Assembly (NCBI RefSeq): GCF_030412965.1
Contig: NZ_JAUHJQ010000003.1
Location: 1-64,000, forward strand
Length of the DNA stretch: 64,000 nt
Direction of reading: 5' to 3'
Source: Nocardioides oceani
Lineage (GTDB): Bacteria; Actinomycetota; Actinomycetes; Propionibacteriales; Nocardioidaceae
Positions 8,036 to 16,028 of this stretch are shown one piece after another; within the stretch, counting starts at the first letter, position 1; the number at the start of each line of letters is the position of its first letter. A program made the position numbers and the translations under genes. The notes beneath the pieces are model-generated. The model had not been told where the DNA came from, made no database searches, and saw nothing but the letters and a program-made list of their open reading frames with translations.

Positions 8036-8644
8036 TCAGGCGTTCTTGATCGCCGAGACGTCGAACTCGAGCTTGATCTTCTCCGAGACGAGGACGCCGC
8101 CGGTCTCGAGCGCGGCGTTCCAGGTGAGGCCCCAGTCCTTGCGGTTGATCGCGGTGCCGCCCTCGAAGCCCACGCGGAGGTTGCCGAAGGGGTCCTGCGC
8201 GGAGCCGGTCTCGTCGAACGCGACGGTGACGGCGTTGGTGACGCCCTTGATGGTCAGGTCGCCGGTGATCGCCCAGGTGTCGTCGTCGACCTTCTCGACC
8301 TTGGTCGAGCGGAAGGTGATCGTCGGGTTCGCCTCGGCGTCGAAGAAGTCGGCGGAGACCAGGTGGCCGTCGCGGTCGGCGGAGCCGGTGTCGATGCTGG
8401 CGGTCGTGATGGTCAGCGAGACGTTCGAGGCCGACGGGTTCGCGGCGTCGATGTGCGCGGTGCCCTCGAACTCCTTGAACGCGCCGCGGACGGTGGTGAC
8501 CATCGCGTGGCGGGCGCTGAAGCCGATCCGGCTGTGCGAGGCGTCGATGGTGTAGTCGCCGGTGATGTCGGCGACGGCGGCGGTGGCGGGGTTGAAGACC
8601 GGCTCGGCGGCGACGGTCTCGGACTTGCGGCTGAAGATGCTCAC
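8036..8644 (-). CDS. YceI family protein
   Basis: This 202-aa protein matches the YceI lipid-binding lipocalin-like fold: GDYTIDASHSRIGFSARHAM near residue 30, VRGAFKEFEGTAHIDAANP, then GHLVSADFFDAEANPTITF, ITGDLTIKGVTNAVTV and a C-terminal INRKDWGLTWNAALETGG block. YceI proteins bind isoprenoid or other amphipathic lipids and are often stress-induced. No signal peptide is present, so it is probably cytoplasmic, as for many actinobacterial members. It starts with GTG at 8644 after GAGGAGC and is probably monocistronic. Confidence 0.92.
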   Translation of the reverse strand: MSIFSRKSETVAAEPVFNPATAAVADITGDYTIDASHSRIGFSARHAMVTTVRGAFKEFEGTAHIDAANPSASNVSLTITTASIDTGSADRDGHLVSADFFDAEANPTITFRSTKVEKVDDDTWAITGDLTIKGVTNAVTVAFDETGSAQDPFGNLRVGFEGGTAINRKDWGLTWNAALETGGVLVSEKIKLEFDVSAIKNA

Positions 8645-8743
8645 GGGTGCTCCTCGGGAGGTGGTGGTGGAGGCTGGACGACGAAAGTCGTTCAGAATTC
8701 AACCACCAGAACGGACCGGGGTCCGGTTCCATTCCCGGGGCGC

Positions 8744-8765
8744 CCCTGTGGTCTGGACCACAGGG
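8744..8765. repeat. Near-perfect palindrome related to the GACCACAGGGTCG repeats
   Basis: CCCTGTGGTC and GACCACAGGG face each other across 2 nt. The right half extended by three bases (GACCACAGGGTCG, 8756-8768) is identical to the core of the repeat at 57606-57629. It lies just after the 50-aa gene (stop at 8775) and 100 nt upstream of yceI, so it could act as a terminator for the former or an operator for the latter. Confidence 0.55.
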
Positions 8766-8774
8766 TCGGAGCGG

Positions 8775-8927
8775 TCAGGCGGCGGCGGATGCCGCGGCGT
8801 ACGTCACCGGCGCCGGAGCGACGCTCCAGCGGGACTCCAGGCGCGTGCGCCCGTGCTCGTCGACGACGGGCACCCAGCGCTGCACGGGTCGGGTCCGGGA
8901 CGTGGGGGACACCTGTGGTTCCTGCAT
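8775..8927 (-). CDS. Small conserved-looking protein (50 aa)
   Basis: The frame reads MQEPQVSPTSRTRPVQRWVP, continues with VVDEHGRTRLESRWSVAP and ends with an Ala-rich tail. The strong Shine-Dalgarno AGGAGGT 6 nt before the ATG at 8927 is among the best in the window and supports real translation. The VQRWVPVVDEHGRTRLESRW core is a pattern I recall from short actinobacterial proteins of unknown role. There are no membrane segments or Cys residues. Upstream, GTGAACAG is repeated twice and a TAGCAT -10-like box is present. Confidence 0.65.
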   Translation of the reverse strand: MQEPQVSPTSRTRPVQRWVPVVDEHGRTRLESRWSVAPAPVTYAAASAAA

Positions 8928-9157
8928 GGGACACCTCCTGTTCACTTTCTGTTCACCGATGCTACCTCTTCCCCACTGGAGGCGCCAGCAAACGCACGAC
9001 GCGGCGTGCTTCCCCCACCTGGTGGCGCGAGGAGGCGCAGCGGCGGGGTTCTCGCTCCCGCGACCCGCTCGGGGCCGTAGGCGGGGCCCGGGAGGCCGGA
9101 CGGGGCGGTGACCCAGCGCACCGCGCTGCGGAAGAACGGCCCGGAGCGCGGAACCTC

Positions 9158-9163
9158 TACGGT
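9158..9163 (+). promoter_or_regulatory. -10 box for a leaderless helicase transcript
   Basis: TACGGT matches TANNNT and ends 7 nt before the GTG at 9171. Transcription would start at or next to the start codon. No usable Shine-Dalgarno spacing exists there (GGGGAGG abuts the GTG). Confidence 0.5.
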
Positions 9164-9170
9164 GGGGAGG

Positions 9171-10886
9171 GTGAGCACCACCGACGACGCCCCTGCCCCC
9201 ACGACCACCTTCGCGGACCTGGGCCTCGACGACTCCGTCCTGCGCGCGCTGAAGGACGTCGGGTACGAGACCCCGTCGCCCATCCAGGCCGCCACCATCC
9301 CCCCGCTGCTCGCCGGGCGCGACGTCGTCGGCCTGGCGCAGACCGGCACCGGCAAGACCGCCGCGTTCGCGCTGCCGATCCTCAGCCAGCTCGACCTCAA
9401 GCAGAAGACGCCGCAGGCGCTCGTGCTCGCCCCCACCCGTGAGCTCGCGCTCCAGGTGTGCGAGGCGTTCGAGCGGTACGCCGCGCACCTCAAGGGCGTC
9501 CACGTCCTGCCGGTCTACGGCGGCCAGGCGTACGGCGTACAGCTCTCCGCCCTGCGTCGCGGCGTCCACGTCGTCGTCGGCACGCCCGGCCGGATCATGG
9601 ACCACCTGGAGAAGGGCACGCTCGACCTCTCCGAGCTGCGGTTCCTCGTGCTCGACGAGGCCGACGAGATGCTCAACATGGGCTTCGCCGAGGACGTCGA
9701 GACGATCCTCGCGAGCACGCCCGAGGACAAGAACGTCGCGCTGTTCTCCGCGACGATGCCCGCGCAGATCCGCCGGCTGTCCAAGAGCTACCTGCGCGAC
9801 CCGCAGGAGATCACCGTCAAGGCGAGCTCCACGACGGCCGCGAACATCACCCAGCGCTACCTGCTCGTCAGCTACCCGCAGAAGGTCGACGCCCTCACGC
9901 GCATCCTCGAGGTCGAGAACTTCGAGGGGATGATCGTCTTCGTCCGCACCAAGCACGAGACCGAGACGCTCGCCGAGAAGCTGCGGGCCCGCGGGTTCTC
10001 CGCCGCCGCGATCAACGGCGACGTCGCGCAGGCGGTCCGCGAGCGCACCGTCAACCAGCTGAAGTCCGGCAAGCTCGACATCCTCGTCGCCACCGACGTC
10101 GCCGCCCGCGGCCTCGACGTCGAGCGGATCAGCCACGTCGTCAACTACGACATCCCGACCGACACCGAGTCCTACGTCCACCGCATCGGCCGCACCGGCC
10201 GCGCGGGCCGGACCGGCGACGCGATCTCGTTCGTCACCCCGCGCGAGCGCTACCTGCTCAAGCACATCGAGAAGGCGACCAAGCAGCCGCTCACGCAGAT
10301 GCCGCTGCCGAACGTCGACGACGTCAACGCCACCCGGCTCTCGCGCTTCGACGACGCGATCACCGAGGCGCTCGGCCAGACCGACCGGATCGAGAAGTTC
10401 CGCGACATCATCGGGCACTACGTCAAGGAGTACGACGTGCCCGAGGTCGACGTGGCCGCCGCGCTCGCCGTCGTGGCCCAGGGCGACACCCCGCTGCTGC
10501 TCGACCCCGCCGCCGAGGTGCGCCCGCAGCGCCTCGACGACCGCCCCGACCGCAAGGACCGGGGCGACCGACCCGACCGGGGCGAGCGCCGCCCGCGCGG
10601 TCGCACCGACGTCCCCATGGCGACGTACCGCATCAACGTCGGCAAGCGGCACAAGGTCGAGCCGCGCCAGATCGTCGGCGCGATCGCCAACGAGGGCGGC
10701 CTGCAGCGGGCCGACTTCGGCCACATCCAGATCCGCCCGGACTTCTCGCTCGTCGAGCTGCCCGCAGACCTGTCGCCGACCGTGCTCAAGAAGCTCGAGG
10801 AGACCCGGATCTCCGGCAAGCTCATCGAGCTCCAGCCCGACAACGGCCCGGCCCGCCCGGCCCGCAAGCCGCGTCACAAGGGCTGA
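9171..10886 (+). CDS. deaD: DEAD-box RNA helicase, DeaD/CsdA type
   Basis: This 571-aa ATP-dependent RNA helicase has the Q motif (FADLGLDDSVLRAL ... TPSPIQ), motif I AQTGTGKT (Lys62), Ia PTRELA, II DEAD (162-165), III SAT, the helicase-C motifs (ATDVAARGLDVERI, HRIGRTGRAG) and a C-terminal DbpA-type RNA-binding domain (about 480-555, YRINVGKRHKVEPRQIVGAI). An Arg/Asp-rich linker (RPDRKDRGDRPDRGERR) connects them. This layout matches the E. coli DeaD/CsdA family of cold-shock and ribosome-assembly helicases. The GTG at 9171 is preferred over one at 9108 because of the -10 box just upstream and because the family starts near here. Confidence 0.93.
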   Translation: MSTTDDAPAPTTTFADLGLDDSVLRALKDVGYETPSPIQAATIPPLLAGRDVVGLAQTGTGKTAAFALPILSQLDLKQKTPQALVLAPTRELALQVCEAFERYAAHLKGVHVLPVYGGQAYGVQLSALRRGVHVVVGTPGRIMDHLEKGTLDLSELRFLVLDEADEMLNMGFAEDVETILASTPEDKNVALFSATMPAQIRRLSKSYLRDPQEITVKASSTTAANITQRYLLVSYPQKVDALTRILEVENFEGMIVFVRTKHETETLAEKLRARGFSAAAINGDVAQAVRERTVNQLKSGKLDILVATDVAARGLDVERISHVVNYDIPTDTESYVHRIGRTGRAGRTGDAISFVTPRERYLLKHIEKATKQPLTQMPLPNVDDVNATRLSRFDDAITEALGQTDRIEKFRDIIGHYVKEYDVPEVDVAAALAVVAQGDTPLLLDPAAEVRPQRLDDRPDRKDRGDRPDRGERRPRGRTDVPMATYRINVGKRHKVEPRQIVGAIANEGGLQRADFGHIQIRPDFSLVELPADLSPTVLKKLEETRISGKLIELQPDNGPARPARKPRHKG

Positions 10887-10936
10887 CGGCGACTCGCTGC
10901 TCGGTGGCCGCTCCGGGGCTGCCGTGGGGGGTCTTC

Positions 10937-10996
10937 AGCGATCTTGTGGTCGCTCCACACGCGGTGTACGCCGTGTGGAGCGACACCAGGGTCGCT
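10937..10996. repeat. Inverted pair of 24-nt hairpin repeats, likely bidirectional terminator
   Basis: Two copies of the unit GTGTGGAGCGAC-NNC-A-RGRTCGCT face each other: one on the minus strand (10937-10960) and one on the plus strand (10973-10996). Together they give a 13-bp stem (10949-10961 with 10972-10984). Each unit also contains AGCGAC/GTCGCT arms. The second copy runs into the stop codon of the flavoprotein gene. The element lies between convergent genes; related copies occur at 57606-57671. Confidence 0.7.
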
Positions 10997-11912
10997 AGAG
11001 GAGCGCCGCCACCATCGCGGACGCGGCCACCTGGCCGGAGGCGGCCGCGATGAGCACCGAGGCCATCGCCATGGGGAGCGCGGCGACGTGCGCCATGTCG
11101 CCGGCGGCGTGGACCCGGGGGAGGCTGGTGCGGCCCATGACGTCGACCTCGACGCCGCCCGAGGGCAGGGTGGCCAGCCCCAGCTGCTCGGCGAACGGCG
11201 CCGCCTGCGCGCTGACCGGCACGACGAAGACGCCGGCGTAGTCCTCGGTCGAGCCGTCGGCGAAGGTGACGGTCGCCCCGCCGGAGCTGCGGCAGAACCC
11301 GGCGACCGGCTCGGTCCGCACCTCGACCCCGGCCGGCAGGTCGGCCTCGACCGGGCCGCCGTCGGCGAGCACGGCCAGGCGCGACGCCACCGGCGCCATG
11401 ATCCGCGACAGGTGGCCCGCGGCCGGGCCGGCGCCGAGCAGGGCGACCGGCCGGCCGGCGTACTCATGACCGTGGCAGAACGGGCAGTGCGCCGCCTCCC
11501 GGCCCCACAGCTCGGCCAGCCCGGGCTTGTCGGGGAGCGTGTCGCGCAGGCCGGTCGCGAGCACCAGCCCGCGCGCCCGCACGGTGGGGCCGCCGGCGAG
11601 CTCGACGCGGAAGCCGTCGCCGACTTGGGCGACCCGCTCGGCCGCGGCGTCGCGCACGTCGACGGTGTCGTACGCCGCCAGCTCGGCGCGGGCGGCCGCG
11701 CGCAGGTCCGCGGGCGGCGTGCCGTCGTGGCTGAGGAAGTTGTGCATCGCGTCGACGGTGGCGTTGCGGTAGCGGCCGCTGTCGAGCAGCAGCACCGACC
11801 GGTGCACGCGGCCGAGGGTGAGGGCGGCCTGGAGGCCGGCGGGGCCACCGCCGATGACGACGGCGTCGAACGGGGTCTGTGACTTGTCCATGTCGGCAGT
11901 CTGTGAGTTCAT
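10995..11912 (-). CDS. Thioredoxin-reductase-like NAD(P)/FAD oxidoreductase
   Basis: This 305-aa flavoprotein has an N-terminal FAD site (VVIGGGPAGLQAALTLGR), a redox-active CPFC pair (Cys143, Cys146), a second nucleotide site (VALLGAGPAAGHLSR) and the C-terminal FAD motif TSLPRVHAAGDMAH. CxFC in this position is typical of thioredoxin-reductase-like proteins that need not use thioredoxin. It is divergent from a MerR regulator; both start codons lie in one palindrome (11908-11923). The ATG at 11891 (MDKSQT) is an alternative start. Regulation by the MerR protein is likely but inferred. Confidence 0.88.
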   Translation of the reverse strand: MNSQTADMDKSQTPFDAVVIGGGPAGLQAALTLGRVHRSVLLLDSGRYRNATVDAMHNFLSHDGTPPADLRAAARAELAAYDTVDVRDAAAERVAQVGDGFRVELAGGPTVRARGLVLATGLRDTLPDKPGLAELWGREAAHCPFCHGHEYAGRPVALLGAGPAAGHLSRIMAPVASRLAVLADGGPVEADLPAGVEVRTEPVAGFCRSSGGATVTFADGSTEDYAGVFVVPVSAQAAPFAEQLGLATLPSGGVEVDVMGRTSLPRVHAAGDMAHVAALPMAMASVLIAAASGQVAASAMVAALL

Positions 11913-11923
11913 GTCGACATGAA
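11908..11923. promoter_or_regulatory. 16-bp palindrome holding both divergent start codons
   Basis: TTCATGTCGACATGAA is perfectly self-complementary, with two more matching bases on each side after a mismatch. It contains the ATG of the MerR gene (11919) on the plus strand and the ATG of the flavoprotein gene (11912) on the minus strand. This is a candidate operator for the MerR protein. Confidence 0.6.
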
Positions 11924-12371
11924 GTCAAGCGAGCGCGTCCAGCGGTGGTCCGTGGGCGATCTGGCCGGCCGGTTCGGCCTGGCGACCCACGTCCTGCGGC
12001 ACTGGGAGGACGTCGGGCTGCTCACCCCGGCCCGGGACGCGGCGGGCCGGCGCCGCTACGGCCAGGACGAGGTGGTCCGCGTCGCAGTGATCATCCGCAG
12101 CAAGGCCGCGGGCATGAGCCTGGAGCAGATCGCGGTGATGCTCGACGCCGAGGCCGAGGACCGCCAGGTCGTGCTGCAGGCACACCTCGACGACCTCGAC
12201 CGGCGGATGAGGGAGATGGAGCGCTCGCGGGAGATGACCGAGCACGCGCTGCGCTGCGGGGCCCACGACATCGCCACCTGCCCGCGCTTCAAGGCCGCGG
12301 TGACCGACCTGGTCGAGGGCAAGCTCGACGCCTTCCCCACCGGCCACGAGATCCACGCGATGCTCGGCTGA
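11919..12371 (+). CDS. MerR-family transcriptional regulator
   Basis: This 150-aa regulator has the MerR winged helix (WSVGDLAGRFGLATHVLRHW, then YGQDEVVRVAVIIRSKAAGM) and a long dimerisation helix (about 85-115). A Cys pair in LRCGAHDIATCPRF (about 117-130) could sense metal or redox state, although the ligand is unknown. It is transcribed away from the thioredoxin-reductase-like gene, with no leader if the start is ATG 11919, because that ATG lies in the shared palindrome. Confidence 0.87.
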   Translation: MKSSERVQRWSVGDLAGRFGLATHVLRHWEDVGLLTPARDAAGRRRYGQDEVVRVAVIIRSKAAGMSLEQIAVMLDAEAEDRQVVLQAHLDDLDRRMREMERSREMTEHALRCGAHDIATCPRFKAAVTDLVEGKLDAFPTGHEIHAMLG

Positions 12372-12396
12372 CGCGCGGACTGGTAGAAGGGTCCGC

Positions 12397-14328
12397 ATGC
12401 GCCGTCTCGGGAGCCTCGCCACGACCGTCCTCCTGCTGGGGGCGGCCACGACCGGCTGCACGGCCGGCGACGACGACGGGGACGGGCCGGGGCCCGAGGA
12501 GGCCGCGGCGGAGCTCGCCGCTGGGCTGGCCGCCGGCGAGCTGACCGGGGTGGCGTTCACGACCGTCACCGACGACCAGGCGCAGGCGGCGTACGACGAG
12601 GTGGTCGCCGGGCTCGCCACCGGCGAGGACGGCCCGACGCCGGCCGTCGAGGTCGGCGAGGTCACCGAGACCGAGGAGGGCGCCGCCACCGCCACCCTGA
12701 CCTGGACCTGGCCGGTGCTCGAGGGCGTCGACGGCGGGTGGAGCTATGAGTCCGAGGTGGCGCTGATGGACCTCGACGGCGCGTGGCGGGCGGTGTGGCT
12801 GCCCTCGCTGGTCCACCCGGGGCTCGAGGACGGCGCGGTGCTGGAGCGGACGACCATCCGGGCCGCCCGCGGCGACATCACCGGCGCCCGCGGGCTGGCG
12901 CTGGTCACCGACCGGCCGGTCGTCTCCTACGGGGTCGACCGAGCCCGCGTCCCGAAGCGGCAGGCGGTCGCCGACGCCCGTGCGCTGGCCGGCCTGGTCG
13001 ACGTCGACGCCGAGGCGTACGCCGCGCGGGTGCGAGCGGCGGGGGACCAGGCGTTCGTCGAGGCGATCACCTACCGGCGCGAGGAGGTGCCGGCGGGGCT
13101 GGTCGCCTCGACCGGCCCGCTGCGCGGCGTCATCGCCATCCCCGGCGAGCGCCCGCTCGCACCGACCCGGGAGTTCGCCGCGCCCGTCCTGGGCTCGGTC
13201 GGCGAGGTGACCGCCGAGATGGTCGCCGAGGACCCGACCCTCCGGCCCGGCGACCAGGCCGGCCTGTCGGGCCTGCAGGCGCGCTACGAGGACCAGCTGC
13301 GCGGCGAGCCGGGCGTCGTGGTCGACGCGATCGGCCCCGGCGGGGAGGAGCGCGAGCTGTTCCGCGTCGAGGCGACGCCGGGCGAGGAGCTCGTCCTCAC
13401 CCTCGACGTCGACCTGCAGTCCGCGGCCGAGGCGGTGCTCGCCGACGTGCGCCCCGGCAGCGCCCTCGTCGCGGTCCGGCCGAGCGACGGCGCGCTCCTC
13501 GCGGTCGCCAACGGCCCGGGCAACGACGGCCTCAACCTGGCGACGTACGGCCAGCTGGCCCCCGGCTCGACGTTCAAGACGGTCACCAGCCTCGCCCTGC
13601 TGCGCGCCGGCCTCGAGCCCGGCACGACCGTCCCGTGCACCCCGACGCTCGAGGTGGACGGTCGGCGCTTCACCAACTACTCCGACTACCCCGCCTCGGC
13701 GCTGGGCCCGGTCCCGCTGCGCACCGCGGTGGCGCACAGCTGCAACACCGCCTTCATCTCCCAGCGCGACCGGCTCGATCGCGATGGCTCCGGTGACGCG
13801 CTGCTCGAGGCGGCCGCTTCCCTCGGCCTCGGCCTCGACCACGACCTCGGCTTCCCGGCGTACTTCGGCAGCGTCGAGCCGCCCGCGTCGCAGACCCAGG
13901 CGGCGGCGGACCTCATCGGCCAGGGCAGGGTGCTGGCCTCGCCGATGGTGATGGCGACGGTGATGGCGAGCGTGCAGCAGGGCGCGACGGTCGTGCCGCG
14001 GCTGCTGGAGCAGGTCGAGGTGTCGGTCCCCGAGGGCGTCGCGCCGCTGCAGGCCACCGAGGCGGACGCCCTGCGGTCGCTGCTCCGTTCGGTGGTCACC
14101 GACGGCAGCGGGGCGCAGCTCGCCGACGTGCCGGGGCCGCCGGTGCTCGCCAAGACCGGCACGGCCGAGTTCGAGGACGGCGGCCGGATCGCGACCCACG
14201 CGTGGATGGTCGCGGCCCAGGGCGACCTGGCCGTCGCGGTCCTCGTCGAGCGCGGGGCGTCGGGGTCCAGCACGGCCGGGCCGCTGCTGGAGGAGTTCCT
14301 CAGGACGGCCCGCCGGCTCGGGGGTTGA
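12397..14328 (+). CDS. Lipoprotein penicillin-binding transpeptidase (class B, MecA-N type)
   Basis: This 643-aa D,D-transpeptidase begins with a lipoprotein signal (lipobox ATTGC, Cys about 23). An NTF2-like MecA_N domain (about 30-130) and a PBP dimer region follow. The transpeptidase domain carries SxxK at Ser391-Thr-Phe-Lys394, SxN at Ser448-Cys-Asn450 and KTG at 586-588. It would cross-link peptidoglycan outside the membrane. Members of this family, including MecA, may have low beta-lactam affinity, but that cannot be judged here. A TAGAAG box 7 nt before the ATG suggests a leaderless mRNA. Confidence 0.92.
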   Translation: MRRLGSLATTVLLLGAATTGCTAGDDDGDGPGPEEAAAELAAGLAAGELTGVAFTTVTDDQAQAAYDEVVAGLATGEDGPTPAVEVGEVTETEEGAATATLTWTWPVLEGVDGGWSYESEVALMDLDGAWRAVWLPSLVHPGLEDGAVLERTTIRAARGDITGARGLALVTDRPVVSYGVDRARVPKRQAVADARALAGLVDVDAEAYAARVRAAGDQAFVEAITYRREEVPAGLVASTGPLRGVIAIPGERPLAPTREFAAPVLGSVGEVTAEMVAEDPTLRPGDQAGLSGLQARYEDQLRGEPGVVVDAIGPGGEERELFRVEATPGEELVLTLDVDLQSAAEAVLADVRPGSALVAVRPSDGALLAVANGPGNDGLNLATYGQLAPGSTFKTVTSLALLRAGLEPGTTVPCTPTLEVDGRRFTNYSDYPASALGPVPLRTAVAHSCNTAFISQRDRLDRDGSGDALLEAAASLGLGLDHDLGFPAYFGSVEPPASQTQAAADLIGQGRVLASPMVMATVMASVQQGATVVPRLLEQVEVSVPEGVAPLQATEADALRSLLRSVVTDGSGAQLADVPGPPVLAKTGTAEFEDGGRIATHAWMVAAQGDLAVAVLVERGASGSSTAGPLLEEFLRTARRLGG

Positions 14329-14387
14329 GACCGAGCCGGCGGACCGACGGCCGGCCGAGGAGTGGGGGACCGCGGCCGGACAAGGGA

Positions 14388-14421
14388 GAACCCCTCGCCG
14401 CATGGGGTCGGCAAGGGGTTC
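14388..14421 (+). terminator. Hairpin downstream of the penicillin-binding gene
   Basis: GAACCCCTCGCCG (14388-14400) pairs with CGGCAAGGGGTTC (14409-14421), a 13-bp stem with one mismatch around an 8-nt loop. It lies 60 nt after the PBP stop and 110 nt before the aldehyde dehydrogenase start, consistent with a terminator. The rest of 14329-14531 shows no clear feature. Confidence 0.65.
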
Positions 14422-14531
14422 AGTGCCGTCTTCTCGGTGCTCCCTCCGAAGTCGACATGCACGAGCATTCCACGGCGTCCGGGACGTGTCAGCGATTTGG
14501 CGCAAGACGTCGAGGTGACAGGCTTCACGTC

Positions 14532-15998
14532 ATGACCGGACCAGACCGCCTGCCCCTGCTCGACGACCACCACCGCGACCTCCTCATCGGCGGCCGGTGG
14601 CGCCCGGCCGGGTCCGGCGCACGCTTCGAGGTCCTCGACCCGGCCGACGCCTCGGTGCTCACCGACGTCGCCGACGCCACGGTCGACGACGCGGTCGCCG
14701 CGCTCGACGCGGCCGTCGCGGCGCAGGCCGACTGGGCCCGCACCGCCCCGCGCGAGCGTGGCGAGATCCTGCGCCGGGCCTTCGAGCTGGTCGCCGAGCG
14801 GGCCGACGACTTCGCCCTGCTGATGAGCCTGGAGATGGGCAAGACCGTCGCGGAGGCCAAGGGCGAGGTGGCCTACGGCAACGAGTTCTTCCGCTGGTTC
14901 TCCGAGGAGGCCGTGCGCATCCACGGCCGCTACATGGCCAACCCCGCCGGCGGCAGCCGGCTGCTGACGCTGAAGAAGCCGGTCGGGCCCTGCCTGTTCG
15001 TGACGCCGTGGAACTTCCCGCTCGCCATGGGCACCCGCAAGATCGGCCCGGCCATCGCCGCGGGCTGCACGATGGTCGTCAAGCCGGCCGCGCAGACCCC
15101 GCTGACCATGCTCGCGCTGGCCGCCGTCCTCGCCGAGGCCGGCCTGCCCGACGGCGTGCTCAACGTCGTGCCCTCGACCGCCGCCGCGGAGATCAGCGAG
15201 GCGCTGCAGGCCGACGACCGGCTGCGGAAGGTCTCCTTCACCGGCTCGACCGCCGTCGGCCGGATCATGGTGCGCCAGTCGGCCGAGCGGCTGCAGCGGG
15301 TGAGCATGGAGCTCGGCGGCAACGCGCCGTTCCTCGTCTTCGGCGACGCCGACCTCGACGCCGCGGTCGACGGCGCGATGGTCGCGAAGATGCGCAACAT
15401 GGGCGAGGCGTGCACTGCGGCCAACCGGTTCCTCGTGCACGCCGACGTGGCCGAGGAGTTCGGCCGCCGCCTCGCCGAGCGGATGGGCGCGCTGCGGCTC
15501 GGCCGCGGCCAGGACGAGGGCACCGACGTCGGCCCGCTCATCGACGAGTCGGCGGTCACGTCGGTCGGCGGACTGGTCGAGGACGCCGTCCGCGACGGCG
15601 CCCGGGTGCTGGTCGGCGGCGAGCCGCACGAGGGTCCCGGCTACTTCTTCACCCCGACGGTCCTGCTCGACGTGCCGCAGCACTCCGCGATCAACGCCGA
15701 GGAGATCTTCGGCCCGGTCGCGCCGATCACGACGTTCACCACCGAGGAGGAGGCCGTCGCGAAGGCCAACGACACCGAGTACGGCCTGGCCTCCTACGTC
15801 TTCACCCGCGACCTCGCGCGCACGATCCGGCTGGCGGAGTCGCTGGAGTTCGGCATGGTCGGCGTCAACACCGGGCTGATCTCCACCCCGGCCGCGCCGT
15901 TCGGCGGGATCAAGGCGAGCGGGTTCGGCCGCGAGGGCGGCTTCGAGGGGATCGAGGAGTACCTCGAGACGACGTACGTCGCGCTGCCCGCCGGCTGA
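14532..15998 (+). CDS. gabD: NAD(P)-dependent succinate-semialdehyde dehydrogenase
   Basis: This 488-aa aldehyde dehydrogenase has the oxyanion/NAD block FVTPWNFPLAMGTRK, KPAAQTP, the glycine motif FTGSTAVGR, catalytic Glu260 (MELGGNAPF) and nucleophile Cys294 (GEACTAANR). MSLEMGKTVAEAKGEVAYGN and the C-terminal FGGIKASGFGREGG match the succinate-semialdehyde dehydrogenase subfamily, which oxidises succinic semialdehyde to succinate in GABA catabolism. No GABA aminotransferase is nearby, so the exact substrate is inferred. It is apparently monocistronic. Confidence 0.87.
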   Translation: MTGPDRLPLLDDHHRDLLIGGRWRPAGSGARFEVLDPADASVLTDVADATVDDAVAALDAAVAAQADWARTAPRERGEILRRAFELVAERADDFALLMSLEMGKTVAEAKGEVAYGNEFFRWFSEEAVRIHGRYMANPAGGSRLLTLKKPVGPCLFVTPWNFPLAMGTRKIGPAIAAGCTMVVKPAAQTPLTMLALAAVLAEAGLPDGVLNVVPSTAAAEISEALQADDRLRKVSFTGSTAVGRIMVRQSAERLQRVSMELGGNAPFLVFGDADLDAAVDGAMVAKMRNMGEACTAANRFLVHADVAEEFGRRLAERMGALRLGRGQDEGTDVGPLIDESAVTSVGGLVEDAVRDGARVLVGGEPHEGPGYFFTPTVLLDVPQHSAINAEEIFGPVAPITTFTTEEEAVAKANDTEYGLASYVFTRDLARTIRLAESLEFGMVGVNTGLISTPAAPFGGIKASGFGREGGFEGIEEYLETTYVALPAG

Positions 15999-16028
15999 GC
16001 GGCTCCCGCTCGGTGCCAGGATGCGGCC

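Noticed and set aside
14329..14531. A small RNA or riboswitch between the PBP and aldehyde dehydrogenase genes
   Set aside because: One hairpin explains the visible structure; no known riboswitch core was recognised and the remaining sequence shows no second conserved stem.
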